Source: Desnuesiella massiliensis (GTDB taxonomy: Bacteria; Bacillota; Clostridia; Clostridiales; Clostridiaceae). Taken from it: a stretch of DNA of 64,000 nt. Position 1 is the first letter of the stretch. Each line of letters starts with the position of its first letter. The notes under the pieces were generated by a model, which ran no database searches, was not told the origin of the DNA, and was given only the letters and a program-made list of their open reading frames with translations. A program made the position numbers and the translations under genes. Below are positions 35,664 through 44,752 of the stretch, in pieces. The stretch lies in NCBI RefSeq assembly GCF_001403615.1, contig NZ_LN879452.1:124001-188000 (forward strand). Direction: 5' to 3'.

Positions 35664-37280
35664 ATGAGCGAAGAATTTGAACCAGTTAATTTTATAAATA
35701 ATTTCAAAAAATCTATAAGGATTATAACCATCACAATAAATTGCGGAGAAGTAAACTTACCAATCGTTTATAGCTCTGCTGCGGCAGAAAAATATAGGGA
35801 GTTTTATAATAAAACCAATGATTATAGATTAGCTTTTTGTAATATGGTGTTTCATATTGCAAAATCTAACTGGCATTTTATTCATAAAGATAATAAGGAA
35901 CCTGATTTTACACAAGAAGATTTAGAAGAGGTATCTGATGCTGACCTATATAAAGTATATGAGGCGATTCTTTCTGGAGTTGACTATTTTAAGAAGTTTG
36001 AAACAGAGGTGGAAGATGAGAATTCTACTTGTTTTGAAAAATTCTATTATTTAAACAATAGAGAATATGAAGAATATATTAAAAAACCAGCTTTAAAAAC
36101 AGCAAGGATTATTGATAGCCAAATGAATAATTTATATAAATCTATTATGCCTTTATCTAATCATATTACCCAGATACAGAATATAATGAAAATGGTTGAA
36201 CCACAATTTGAATTTGTAAAGCAAGCTGCTAAAATTGCTGATACGGGTATTTTAGCCTCAATGCAAAATATGAGGGCATTTGAGTTTGCAAGTAAGAGTA
36301 TGTTCGAAAGCGGTATGCATAAACACCTTGACAATATTAATAGAAGCATGAAACTTATTTCAGCTATAGATATAAAAGATTTATCGGTGAAAAGTATCAT
36401 TGATCCAATGGACAACTTTAATGATATATTTAAAGCAACCACAATGGCAGCCACTAAATCTGTGCTTTTAGCTGAAAAAGGGATACTTGATACTATAAGT
36501 AAACAACAAAAGATATTAGAGAATACTTTGAAGGGATTTACAAGGTTTGAGTATCAGGATAAGCTTATTCAGTTTGCAAATCTACATAAAGATATTTCAA
36601 TAAATATAAAGCCTTTTCTGTTTGATATTAATATAATGGGCTTTGAGGCCCTGAATTTGAACGACATTTTGAAAAAAAGGGCAAAGACTTTATTTGATTT
36701 CGGATGGTGGTTTCTTGGTTCTTTACCTATGGACGTAATTAACTACATCCATAAAAATAAGATCGAGTTGACGCAAGAAGAAGTAGATAAGATTATTTGC
36801 GACTGTTTTGAAGATAACAATTTTGAGATGTTGAATAATTTGATAAAGGAATGGGGGAAATTAGAATATCTTCGTAAGTGGGAAAAGGAAATAAATGAAG
36901 CTATAAATTTACACAGGTCAGGTAATTATCGTTTTTCAGTTTTGGCATTTTTGAAAATTCCAGAGGCAGTAGTTCGAGATTTTTTAGATGATGAATACAA
37001 AGTATTTTCAAGAAGCTTTAAGCCTTACATGAGACGTATAGAAAAGGAATGTAAAAGAATACAAATGTTTTTGGTGCATTATGCTTTACAGCGTTTTGAA
37101 GATATATATAGGAGTTTTGAGCCTGCACAAGCAGATCAAGTTCCAAATTTTAACCGAAATAAAATCTACCATGGATTTACTACTGACTATGATAAAAGAG
37201 TGTATTCACTGAAACTAATTTTATTTACAAATGAAATATTTAATATCATTTGCGGGATAAAAGAGCTTAAAGTTGCCTGA
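35664..37280 (+). CDS. Hypothetical protein, 538 aa
   Basis: ATG 35664 follows GGGAGAG. No recognised motif. The middle (residues ~150-330) is long and helical with repeated heptad-like segments (NHITQIQNIMKMVEPQFEFV, KGILDTISKQQKILENTLKG), suggesting a rod or oligomer. The C-terminal 150 residues are helical and charged with a conserved-looking NRNKIYHGFTTDYDKRVYSL, reminiscent of HEPN-like or RNase-type R-x-x-x-x-H (R-N-K-I-Y-H) motifs; this is a tentative reading. It follows the winged-helix gene and may act with it. Confidence 0.6.
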   Translation: MSEEFEPVNFINNFKKSIRIITITINCGEVNLPIVYSSAAAEKYREFYNKTNDYRLAFCNMVFHIAKSNWHFIHKDNKEPDFTQEDLEEVSDADLYKVYEAILSGVDYFKKFETEVEDENSTCFEKFYYLNNREYEEYIKKPALKTARIIDSQMNNLYKSIMPLSNHITQIQNIMKMVEPQFEFVKQAAKIADTGILASMQNMRAFEFASKSMFESGMHKHLDNINRSMKLISAIDIKDLSVKSIIDPMDNFNDIFKATTMAATKSVLLAEKGILDTISKQQKILENTLKGFTRFEYQDKLIQFANLHKDISINIKPFLFDINIMGFEALNLNDILKKRAKTLFDFGWWFLGSLPMDVINYIHKNKIELTQEEVDKIICDCFEDNNFEMLNNLIKEWGKLEYLRKWEKEINEAINLHRSGNYRFSVLAFLKIPEAVVRDFLDDEYKVFSRSFKPYMRRIEKECKRIQMFLVHYALQRFEDIYRSFEPAQADQVPNFNRNKIYHGFTTDYDKRVYSLKLILFTNEIFNIICGIKELKVA

Positions 37281-37392
37281 TAAAATAAGTCCTCAAAAGA
37301 GGGCTTATTTTAATTAGAGAATATACTGGATAATAGTTTCGTTACTTGGAATTTAAAAGTAATATAAAATGTTTAATTTCTATGCGGAAATA

Positions 37393-37444
37393 TTTACATA
37401 GCCGTTTACATGTGATATTATATTTATAGGCGCATAATATGCGC
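37393..37444 (+). promoter_or_regulatory. Promoter with palindromic operator for the EXLDI gene
   Basis: TTTACA (37393-37398), 17 bp, TATTAT (37416-37421), then the palindrome GCGCATA-A-TATGCGC at 37430-37444, at the expected start of transcription. The operator position suggests repression, perhaps by the RHH-like product itself. Confidence 0.55.
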
Positions 37445-37478
37445 ATATATAATTCTTTTGTTTAGAAAGGAGAGATCT

Positions 37479-37949
37479 ATGCCAAAGAAAAATCTTTACG
37501 TAAAAGAAAAAGATCTAAAAGTTTTTGATACTGCAGAAATGGTTGGAGGTGATTCTTTAAGTAATATAGTTATAGATGCACTTAATCTCTATATAAAAGA
37601 GAAAAAGATTAAAGATGAAGGTTTTGATAAGATTACTATTAATACAGGTCAAAAGGAAGGGGATACATTAAAAATAAGGAAAGTGTATTTTTATGGAAAA
37701 TTTTTATCTGGATTTGAGTATGTAGATGATGAAGATGTTTACTATAATATAAGTATTTACAGAACGATAAAAGACAAAATATTAATATATAAACATATAA
37801 GTTTCATAGGAAAACGGAAGGATATTTATGAATACTTTATCTATGATAATCTTGAACTGGCAAAGGAACATAATTATATATCACAAGAGGCATATGACGA
37901 AGCTATTAGAGCTTTAGAAAACGAAACTATGATTTATTTAGATGTTTAG
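37479..37949 (+). CDS. EXLDI family protein
   Basis: 156 aa from ATG 37479, behind AAAGGAGAG. The start (MPKKNLYVKEKDLKVFDTAE followed by SLSNIVIDALNLYIKEK) resembles a ribbon-helix-helix DNA-binding module, and the C-terminus ends in ETMIYLDV, the E-x-L-D-I-like tail for which the family is named. Function is unknown; the palindrome at its promoter suggests autoregulation. It begins a run of nucleic-acid-type genes up to 40360. Confidence 0.75.
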   Translation: MPKKNLYVKEKDLKVFDTAEMVGGDSLSNIVIDALNLYIKEKKIKDEGFDKITINTGQKEGDTLKIRKVYFYGKFLSGFEYVDDEDVYYNISIYRTIKDKILIYKHISFIGKRKDIYEYFIYDNLELAKEHNYISQEAYDEAIRALENETMIYLDV

Positions 37950-37972
37950 TATAAAAGAGGAATAGTGATAAT

Positions 37973-38896
37973 ATGAAGTATGTTGATATCTGGACAGATG
38001 GCTCATATAAGGCGAAAAAGGGCGGATGCAGTTTTTACATAAGTGCTCCAGAGATTTTAGAGAAGCAAATATTAGTTTATTCATTTATGAAAGCTAAAAA
38101 GTCTACGCAAGTAGAGCTTTTAAGTATAATAAATGCAATTAAATACTTGTATTATTTAAAAGTAGATCTACAAGAATGTCATATAAGAATTATGTGTGAT
38201 GAGCTATCAATTGTAGAAGTATTTAAGAAGAAGAAATACTTGATTTGGGAAGAAAAAGGATGGAGAAAAAAGAATGGTAAAGCAATAAAATCATCTATAA
38301 ATCAGTGGTTTCAGCTAACTTGTTTGATTAGATCTATACCCGAAGATAATATAGAGTTTATAAAGGTTCCAAGCCAAAAGGATAAAGGTAATAAAATTGT
38401 AGATAAATACTCCAATTATGCTCGAAATTTAGAAACTTTAAGGGAAGGATATTTTACCATATTAGAATATTTTGATGATAAGAATGAATTTGTTGAGAAG
38501 GAAGTAGTAGAGAGCATTGATAGTTTTGAATCAAAAAAAATATTGAATAGAAAAAATCCATGGGATAAAAATTATAGTGCAAAAAGAATTAAGTGGAAAT
38601 ATAGCCCAGATGATGTAATCCTAATTGACTGCAAGGACATAGATATAGTAGAAGAAGTTCATTTAAACTGTAAGGAAATAACGTTTGGAAAATTACTTAA
38701 ACAAATTATAGAGAAGGGACAGATTAAATTTCCTATAGCGGTAAGAAAGGTAGATGAAAGATATGTACTTATAGCAGGTATAGCAAGGTTAACTGCTGCC
38801 AAACTTTTAAATTTGCAACAGGTTCCATGTGTTATATTGGATTTGAGCCACGATGAATTTATTAAAGAAAATACAAAAATTGTAGAAAGGCAATGA
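37973..38896 (+). CDS. RNase H-like domain fused to ParB/Srx-like domain
   Basis: 307 aa. Residues ~1-150 form an RNase H fold with a plausible full acidic tetrad: Asp in WTDGSYK, Glu in QVELLSIINAI, Asp in MCDELSIV, Asp in KIVDKYSNYAR. Residues ~215-300 resemble the ParB N-terminal/Srx nucleotide-binding fold (ILIDCKDI, GQIKFPIAVRKVDERYVLIA, GIARLTAAKLLNLQQVPCVI). I do not know this fusion as a described architecture. It starts 23 bp after the EXLDI gene and ends before a strong terminator, so it is likely co-transcribed. ParB-like domains often bind CTP or ATP; the partner nucleic acid is unknown. Confidence 0.75.
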   Translation: MKYVDIWTDGSYKAKKGGCSFYISAPEILEKQILVYSFMKAKKSTQVELLSIINAIKYLYYLKVDLQECHIRIMCDELSIVEVFKKKKYLIWEEKGWRKKNGKAIKSSINQWFQLTCLIRSIPEDNIEFIKVPSQKDKGNKIVDKYSNYARNLETLREGYFTILEYFDDKNEFVEKEVVESIDSFESKKILNRKNPWDKNYSAKRIKWKYSPDDVILIDCKDIDIVEEVHLNCKEITFGKLLKQIIEKGQIKFPIAVRKVDERYVLIAGIARLTAAKLLNLQQVPCVILDLSHDEFIKENTKIVERQ

Positions 38897-38938
38897 TTAT
38901 GAAAACTGAATATTTTAACACAGCAGGAGATACAAAGT

Positions 38939-38995
38939 AATCCCCTAACACAGTCTCGGGAAACGAGAACATAAGGTGTTAGGGGATTTTTTGTA
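38939..38995 (+). terminator. Strong Rho-independent terminator
   Basis: AATCCCCTAACAC (38939-38951) pairs with GTGTTAGGGGATT (38976-38988), with an inner TCTCG-GGAAA-CGAGA hairpin, followed by T6. Confidence 0.9.
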
Positions 38996-39016
38996 TTTTT
39001 GAAGGAGGTGAATAGT

Positions 39017-39115
39017 GTGAATATTAATGTGGTAGCTGTTGTGGGAATAGCAAGCATTGTTATACTCGCTCTAGGCGCATACATGGTGATTATAAAATTA
39101 AATAATAAAAAATAA
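39017..39115 (+). CDS. Small single-helix membrane peptide, 32 aa
   Basis: GTG 39017 follows GGAGGTG. Encodes MNINVVAVVGIASIVILALG, then AYMVIIKLNNKK: almost entirely one membrane helix with a Lys-rich end. It sits between a terminator and the GIY-YIG gene, whose ATG comes 24 bp after its stop, so the two are probably co-transcribed. Could be a toxin-like or modulator peptide, but nothing shows which. Confidence 0.55.
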   Translation: MNINVVAVVGIASIVILALGAYMVIIKLNNKK

Positions 39116-39139
39116 AATAGAAAAAGGAGATGTTTAATA

Positions 39140-40360
39140 ATGGAAGGCACAAGAAATCTAGCAGAAACAGTTTTAAAGCATGAAGAAAATGTAAGGAAGT
39201 TTAATGCTATAATTACAGTTCCAGACTTACAACATGGGAATAATTATTCATATCATGAAGATGGTGTTGAATGGCTTTGCAAGAATTTTGGTGCATATGT
39301 AAATAATAAAGGTTATAAAGTGCCAGATGTGCTATATTATCTGGATAGAAGAATTTTGCTTTTAGTATTTTGGTTAGATAAGCTTCCGTCAGAAAAGGAC
39401 ATAGAAAATAGCAGAGAATTTATACGATACTTTGAAGAGAATCCACCTGTAAGATGCAAGGTGGATGGAGGAGAGTTTTATATAAGCAGTAAATTTAAAG
39501 ATCCATCTATCTATGAAGATATAGAAATTAGAACTGTATTTATGGTTCCATATAATGAGCTTAATAACACTGAAGTTTCTGAAGTGATGAAACAGCAAAT
39601 CATATACTATAAATATAAAGAGCATGAGTTAAGGAGAAGAAATATCCATTATACATGTATGCAGACTGATGATTTAGATAAAGTGGTAGAATTAGAGTTT
39701 ATAGGGGATTATAATAGGTATTTTATGATTTCACAGTTGTCCAAAGTTGTAATTGGTGATAAGTATATTATGGAGAAAGCATCTTTGCGAGATATTTGTA
39801 TTAACAAGGTATCTACATACGAGCCAGGTGTATATGTACTTTTTTATCAAGGCGAAATTAAGAAAGTTGGCAAGGCAGAGTCTGGGATATATCAAAGGGT
39901 AAAGGATTACTATTATGAGAATAACAGGAAACAAACAGGAGGAGAAGCTGGAGGACATATTACCGAAGAGAATAAAGATAGTATTGAAGTAGCTTGGTTA
40001 GTTTGTCCAAGAGATCAGTGCAAGGATAAAGAAAAAGAAATACAGTTGACATTAAGTTATTTGGGATATGATTTAGAATGGGACAAGCAGAGTGCATTCA
40101 ATAATAAAAAGTGGCAGCAAAGGCTTTATGATAGTCACTGGAAGTATATGTTTAATACGATGATGGATATGGGATTGCTTGATGAAATAGTTAGTAAAAA
40201 AATTAAGAATATGGCACAGGATATTCTTTTAGAACTTAAGAAAGTTAGAAATAATCTTGATGAATTAAAGGAAGGTAACAAAGAGATTAAACAACTTATA
40301 GAAAAAACCATAGATTGCACAAAGTATTTATGTGATGTAGCTGAAGATATGGAAGTTTAG
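39140..40360 (+). CDS. GIY-YIG-like nuclease domain protein
   Basis: 406 aa, AAAAGGAG before the ATG. Residues ~1-225 are an unassigned domain (YLDRRILLLVFWLDKLPSEK). Residues ~230-310 resemble a divergent GIY-YIG fold: PGVYVLFYQGEIKKVGKAES, GIYQRVKDYY, and acidic residues in KDKEKEIQLTL, with the family's Tyr-Gly pattern altered (GVY...KVG). Residues ~350-400 form a coiled coil. Possible DNA-cleaving or DNA-binding protein of the accessory region; activity is uncertain because key positions are only guessed. Confidence 0.6.
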   Translation: MEGTRNLAETVLKHEENVRKFNAIITVPDLQHGNNYSYHEDGVEWLCKNFGAYVNNKGYKVPDVLYYLDRRILLLVFWLDKLPSEKDIENSREFIRYFEENPPVRCKVDGGEFYISSKFKDPSIYEDIEIRTVFMVPYNELNNTEVSEVMKQQIIYYKYKEHELRRRNIHYTCMQTDDLDKVVELEFIGDYNRYFMISQLSKVVIGDKYIMEKASLRDICINKVSTYEPGVYVLFYQGEIKKVGKAESGIYQRVKDYYYENNRKQTGGEAGGHITEENKDSIEVAWLVCPRDQCKDKEKEIQLTLSYLGYDLEWDKQSAFNNKKWQQRLYDSHWKYMFNTMMDMGLLDEIVSKKIKNMAQDILLELKKVRNNLDELKEGNKEIKQLIEKTIDCTKYLCDVAEDMEV

Positions 40361-40923
40361 TATTTAAAGTTAATGAAGATATATAGATAGGGCTGTGAGC
40401 AAAGGGATGAAGAGTTAAGTAATAATAACAGATACTTATTCCATTAAAGAATTTGGATAATTTTATTAACTGCTTGACAGTGTTAAATGACACTGACGCT
40501 TGGAGTTTAGATGGTAGTTACAGCCCCAAAACCTGCATTGATTTAGATAGTATAGTTATTTTTAATGAAGGTGTTGATATAAAAGAAAAAGAGTTTATAG
40601 ATAAGTATGATTTTAAAAAGAAATGCGTTTCTTGGCAAAATTAAGAAGCAAGTATTAAGGTATAATAGAAAAAGAGATAGATGTGTTTAGGAAATTTCGT
40701 ATAACCAGTGGCTTTGCAAAGTTACTGGTTAATCTTTTTGGCATTTCTTTTCTAGTGTTTGTGTAAAATCTAATACCATTAAACATAAAGATATTTGTTG
40801 TTAAATTTATTGATAAATTTAACAATATTTTATATACTGCAGATATAGAAAATGACTTAAGTAGTAAGAGCATTAATCCTTTAAGCTTATTACTTAATCG
40901 ACCCCAACGAAAGGAGTGATAAA
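40361..40923. other. Gap with a possible short ORF and a hairpin
   Basis: 560 bp. A 63-codon ORF from TTG 40453 to 40644 (start LDNFINCLTVLNDTDAWSLD) has no good RBS and may be a gene relic. An AACCAGT/ACTGGTT hairpin lies at about 40704-40730. Confidence 0.4.
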
Positions 40924-41241
40924 ATGATAAGTGATATGTTAAATGCAATCGTTCCTATTTCTAGGTTTAATAAAGGTGAAGCAAATAAAATATTTGATGA
41001 AGTAAATAAGAATGGATATAAAATTGTTGTAAAGAATAATAAGCCAACCTGTGTTCTCATTACTCCAGAAAGATATAGAGAGATGGAAGAAATAATTGAA
41101 AACTATAATTTACTCATAGAAGCCGAAAGACGAATGGAAAATGCAAAAGATGATGATTTTATTTACAGTGAGGAGGTTCTTTTAAATCTTGGAATTACTA
41201 AAGAAGAATTAAGTAATATAGATGAAGTAGAAATAGACTAA
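40924..41241 (+). CDS. Type II antitoxin, Phd/YefM family
   Basis: 105 aa, AAAGGAGTGAT before the ATG. The Phd/YefM N-terminal fold is plain: VPISRFNKGEANKIFDEVNK, YKIVVKNNKPTCVLITPERY. The C-terminal tail (AERRMENAKDDDFIYSEEVL) would wrap the toxin. Such proteins bind DNA as dimers and neutralise RelE/YoeB-type toxins. The cognate toxin gene directly behind it is broken. Confidence 0.9.
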   Translation: MISDMLNAIVPISRFNKGEANKIFDEVNKNGYKIVVKNNKPTCVLITPERYREMEEIIENYNLLIEAERRMENAKDDDFIYSEEVLLNLGITKEELSNIDEVEID

Positions 41242-41243
41242 AG

Positions 41244-41567
41244 AAGTGGAAAGTTAAATATTTAAAAGATGCCTTAAAGGATTTAAAAGCACTTGATCAT
41301 TCCCAAAGGATAACAGGTTCTAAAAACTATAGATAAAGCATCCCAAAATCCTTTGCCGATTTTTGAGGGAGGATATGGGAAGCCACTTGGAAATAAAGCA
41401 AATAGAAATTTAACAGGTTATTATAAAATCATATTTTTGAAACTAGGTATTAGAGTTGTGTATAGATTGATGAGAGAGAAGGGTGTTATGAAAATAATAG
41501 TAATATCATCCGTGATGATGAAGTAGTTTATGAGACTGCAGTAGATAGAATAGACAGTGGAAGATAA
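41244..41567 (+). pseudogene. RelE/ParE-type toxin remnant
   Basis: Starts next to the antitoxin stop. First frame: KWKVKYLKDALKDLKALDHS, then a stop; shifting one base near 41320 gives VLKTIDKASQNPLPIFEGGY, GKPLGNKANRNLTGYYKIIF, LGIRVVYRLMREKG; a second shift near 41500 gives RDDEVVYETAVDRIDSGR. The reading is a RelE toxin broken by at least two frameshifts, so it is inactive. Confidence 0.8.
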
Positions 41568-41919
41568 TGATTAATTAAATTTCGTCCACTCTATTTAGTA
41601 ATTGGCTATATTCATATTTTAATTAAGCTATAGACAAATATTATTGTAACAAACTATTCATGGTAATTCTCAAATACAGCAAAATATAAATATGTTATGG
41701 TTTTAACCTAATACTGATGTTAGTATTAAGTTATCAAATCCAAGAAGGTAATTTTATTTCACAAATTGAATTTAGAATACAATCAAAATATAATATTATT
41801 ATATTTATCAAGATATAAAAGAGATAATAGTTAAGATACTACCTGCATATTTGTGCATGAAAAGTCGGTTTTGCAATCTCCATTTCATGTATATTAAATA
41901 TAGAAAGAGGTGTGAAGGC
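41568..41919. other. Intergenic stretch of 350 bp
   Basis: AT-rich; I see no gene, hairpin or repeat to report. Confidence 0.5.
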
Positions 41920-42765
41920 ATGGACTGGTTGGAGAGAATGAATCGCGCATTGGATTACATTGAAAGTCATCTAGATGACGAGATAGATTATACAAAAATG
42001 GCAGGAGAAGCGTACTGTTCAGAGTATCATTTTTCAAGAATGTTTTCCTCTATTAGTGGCATTTCTCTTTCAGAATATATTAGGCGTAGACGGATAACAC
42101 TCGCTGCTTTTGAAATTCAAAAAACTGATATTCGTATTATAGATGTTGCCATTAAATATGGATATGAATCTCCTGACTCATTCGCACGAGCTTTTCATAA
42201 GATACATGGAATAAAGCCATCTGAAGCTCGTGATAAAGGAGTACAATTAAAGGCCTTTCCACGAATCTCTTTTCAAATATCTATTAAAGGGGATGTAGAA
42301 ATGGAGTATAGGATTGAGAACCTTGATTTTGAATTAAGAATAATAGGTAAAAGTAAAAGAGTAAAGACAAGCAGAGCATTTAAAACAATTCCAACACTTT
42401 GGAACTGTGCGAAAAAAGATGGATTTATGCAAAAGTTGATTGATATGTCATGGGAAAATCCAAAATGTAAGCTTGAAGGCATTCTAGGAATATGCGGGAA
42501 AGAGGCAGCAATTACAGAAGAAGAATTTGACTACTTTATGGGAGTAAGATACGAAGGTGAGGTTCCTAATGATATGGAAACTCTTATAATTCCACAAAGC
42601 ACATGGGCAGTTTTCCCTAATGTTGTAGATGCATGGAAACGTTTATATTCAGAATGGATCCCTACTTCGGGTTATGAACTTGCTAATTTACCATGTATTG
42701 AATGTTATTATGGTCCAAAACATAAGCCAAGACATGAGTTATGGGTTCCTGTTATCCCTAAATAA
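41920..42765 (+). CDS. AraC family regulator with GyrI-like effector domain
   Basis: 281 aa from ATG 41920 behind AGAGGTG. Unlike the regulator at 688, the HTH is N-terminal (~5-105: YTKMAGEAYCSEYHFSRMFS, GYESPDSFARAFHKIHGIKP). The C-terminal ~130-280 is a GyrI-like/AraC effector-binding domain (YRIENLDFELRIIGKSKRV, IPQSTWAVFP, CIECYYGPKHKPRHELWVPV) that binds small hydrophobic or amphipathic ligands, as in Rob/SoxS-type multidrug regulators. No target gene beside it is obvious; it is alone in its strand block. Confidence 0.92.
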   Translation: MDWLERMNRALDYIESHLDDEIDYTKMAGEAYCSEYHFSRMFSSISGISLSEYIRRRRITLAAFEIQKTDIRIIDVAIKYGYESPDSFARAFHKIHGIKPSEARDKGVQLKAFPRISFQISIKGDVEMEYRIENLDFELRIIGKSKRVKTSRAFKTIPTLWNCAKKDGFMQKLIDMSWENPKCKLEGILGICGKEAAITEEEFDYFMGVRYEGEVPNDMETLIIPQSTWAVFPNVVDAWKRLYSEWIPTSGYELANLPCIECYYGPKHKPRHELWVPVIPK

Positions 42766-42986
42766 TAATAAAAAATTCATTGGGTAAAAGTATAAAGCTG
42801 ACACATCCTATGTAGTCTTTATTGGATTTTGCTAATAGACTTGATTATATAAACTTCTATAGATGTCTATAAATGTAAATGTCATACGTACTAAAATAAG
42901 TGTAAAAGATGTAATTTAAGGAATTTAAAAATGACTACGAAATGACTACATTTTGACTATACTTTGATTACAAAAAGGTATGTATA

Positions 42987-43020
42987 TTCAAGCCTTCATT
43001 ATATGTGGGCTTGAATTTTT
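42987..43020. terminator. Bidirectional terminator between the AraC and four-helix-bundle genes
   Basis: TTCAAGCC pairs with GGCTTGAA, followed by T6 on the + strand. Confidence 0.7.
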
Positions 43021-43028
43021 TGATTCTA

Positions 43029-43421
43029 CTAATTTTCATCTATTTGAGTTTGCACCTTGCGCATATAACCAATCAGCATTTTGATTATTTCAATAGTTTT
43101 ATTATCCAATAATTCATAGTCATTTTGTGATATATAGCCGTTCACCAAAGAAAGCTCCAGCCAGTGTCTGCATTCGGAGGCACTCCCCAGAGCGTTATTG
43201 ATAAAGGATACCTTTTTCTTGGGGTATAGTTGTCCACAGCCTTCAGCAATATTTGCTGCAATAGAGGTTGTACATCTAATTATTTGGGATTTCATAGCAT
43301 ATGTCTCGTAAGCGGGAAAATTTGCGGTAACAGAATATATATACTTGGCAAGATCTATAGCCTTATGCCAGACCTTTAGAGTTTTAAAGTCTTTAACGTG
43401 TATTAGAGTATCTTGATACAT
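43029..43421 (-). CDS. Four helix bundle protein (23S rRNA IVS/S23 family)
   Basis: 130 aa from ATG 43421. Contains the family's pattern LKVWHKAIDLAKYIYSVTAN, MKSQIIRCTTSIAANIAEG, and NALGSASECRHWLELSL. These proteins form pentameric four-helix bundles; some are encoded in rRNA intervening sequences or accessory regions, with no clear biochemical function. ATG follows AGGAAGTGG. Confidence 0.9.
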   Translation of the reverse strand: MYQDTLIHVKDFKTLKVWHKAIDLAKYIYSVTANFPAYETYAMKSQIIRCTTSIAANIAEGCGQLYPKKKVSFINNALGSASECRHWLELSLVNGYISQNDYELLDNKTIEIIKMLIGYMRKVQTQIDEN

Positions 43422-43492
43422 ATAAACCACTTCCTTTCCAAAATTTTGTTTGATGCTTTTATGATATAAAATAAATACTGATTAATCAAATT

Positions 43493-43969
43493 TTACTCGC
43501 ATTTATTTTCAAGTGGAAATTTAATGGGTTTCTTTTTCATTATTTCTTTAAAGGTGTCGTTTAAATATTTATTTTTACTCTTACCCTCTAACACGGCTTG
43601 TATCATAACATATCTGTAAACATCGCAGTCCCAAATAACAGTATCCTTTTTATCATCTGAATTTTTATTAGTATTATTTTTGGACTTTTTTAATACACTG
43701 CATTGAGTACAGTAGCTCCCAAAAAGTCCAGTTTTTAAAGATTTCTTATATTCATCTTCTTTCCATATTTCAAACCATCCGTTGTCTTTGTATTTTGCAA
43801 CGTTGAACCAGTTTCCGCATCTATAACATTTCTTTTGAAGAATAAAATCAGATGTTAAGCGAAAATTACTTGTTCCTTCTCTTGTAAATTCTGGAGTAGG
43901 CACTTTTTCACCATTTATAATTACCGCAAAATCATTTCTTTTTATAATTTGAAAATCTTCATTATTCAT
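43493..43969 (-). CDS. Hypothetical protein with zinc-ribbon cysteines
   Basis: 158 aa from ATG 43969. A Cys4 zinc-ribbon-like arrangement spans CYRCGNWFNVAKYKDNGWFE and SYCTQCSVLKKS (residues ~49-92). The remainder is basic and Asn/Lys rich. Could bind nucleic acid or protein. Co-oriented with the four-helix-bundle gene 70 bp away, so possibly one unit. No family recognised. Confidence 0.6.
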   Translation of the reverse strand: MNNEDFQIIKRNDFAVIINGEKVPTPEFTREGTSNFRLTSDFILQKKCYRCGNWFNVAKYKDNGWFEIWKEDEYKKSLKTGLFGSYCTQCSVLKKSKNNTNKNSDDKKDTVIWDCDVYRYVMIQAVLEGKSKNKYLNDTFKEIMKKKPIKFPLENKCE

Positions 43970-44752
43970 ATATATCACAACCTTTCATTTTCATATTTCG
44001 TGATATTCGGAATTTCAGAATACCTGACTTGGTTATATATTTGCAAATGATAAAAATGAAAGTCAAGTTTTTTTGCTAAAAACGTAATATAAAAAGCGTA
44101 ATTGGTTTTTAAATTTGCTATAGTCTTTAGAATATATATTAGATTAATTATAGAAAATAGAAGAAAAATAAAGGTTTTGTAAGAGATTGTAGTATAATCG
44201 CTTTTAAATTTACTTTGATAACTATAAATCGTGAATATAGGCAATAGAAGCCAGTGTGTTATTATCACGATATAATATCTAATAATTATATAAACTCATT
44301 TTTAAGCAATTTTATTTTTCTGCCGTGGAGGACTAATTAATGGCGTAAATTATATAGAAAAATTAGATTTGAGAAAGCACAGTAATGGGAAGATAAGGCT
44401 GAAAAGCTACTTGAAATAAAAAAAGAAAATGATGAGATAGTTGACGCTCACTCATCATTTTCTAACAACCTCTAATAACCCATGAACACACAGGTCACAT
44501 TTTTTCTACCTTTATTATACCACATATTTAGAGAAATAAGCATTTTTGATAAAAAGACTAAATAAGATGAAAACATGGATAATGCATTTATTCTCATAGT
44601 AACCATAGAAATTCTTTGTTTAACAGGTGTAAGCATATATGCAATCAAACTAATCAAATTAATGACTACCTGAAATTATTAGTCTATATAATTACAAAGA
44701 TTACTTTATGTAAAGTCTATATATGAGATGTATCATATATAGGCTTTTTTCA
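43970..44752. other. Gap with hairpins only
   Basis: 780 bp. Two hairpins: GAAAATGATGAG/CTCATCATTTTC at 44425-44462 and a second at 44712-44749. Long open frames on the reverse strand lack RBSs and I do not call them. Confidence 0.5.
44712..44749. terminator. Terminator behind the SpoVS-like gene
   Basis: AGTCTATATATGA pairs with TCATATATAGGCT (one G-U) and has T6 on the + strand and an A/T-rich flank on the other; placed to terminate the reverse-strand gene at 44753. Confidence 0.6.

Noticed and set aside
43975..44268. Reverse-strand ORF of 97 codons before the zinc-ribbon gene
   Set aside because: Hydrophobic and Ile/Tyr-rich, no RBS, GTG start in AT-rich DNA; could be chance.
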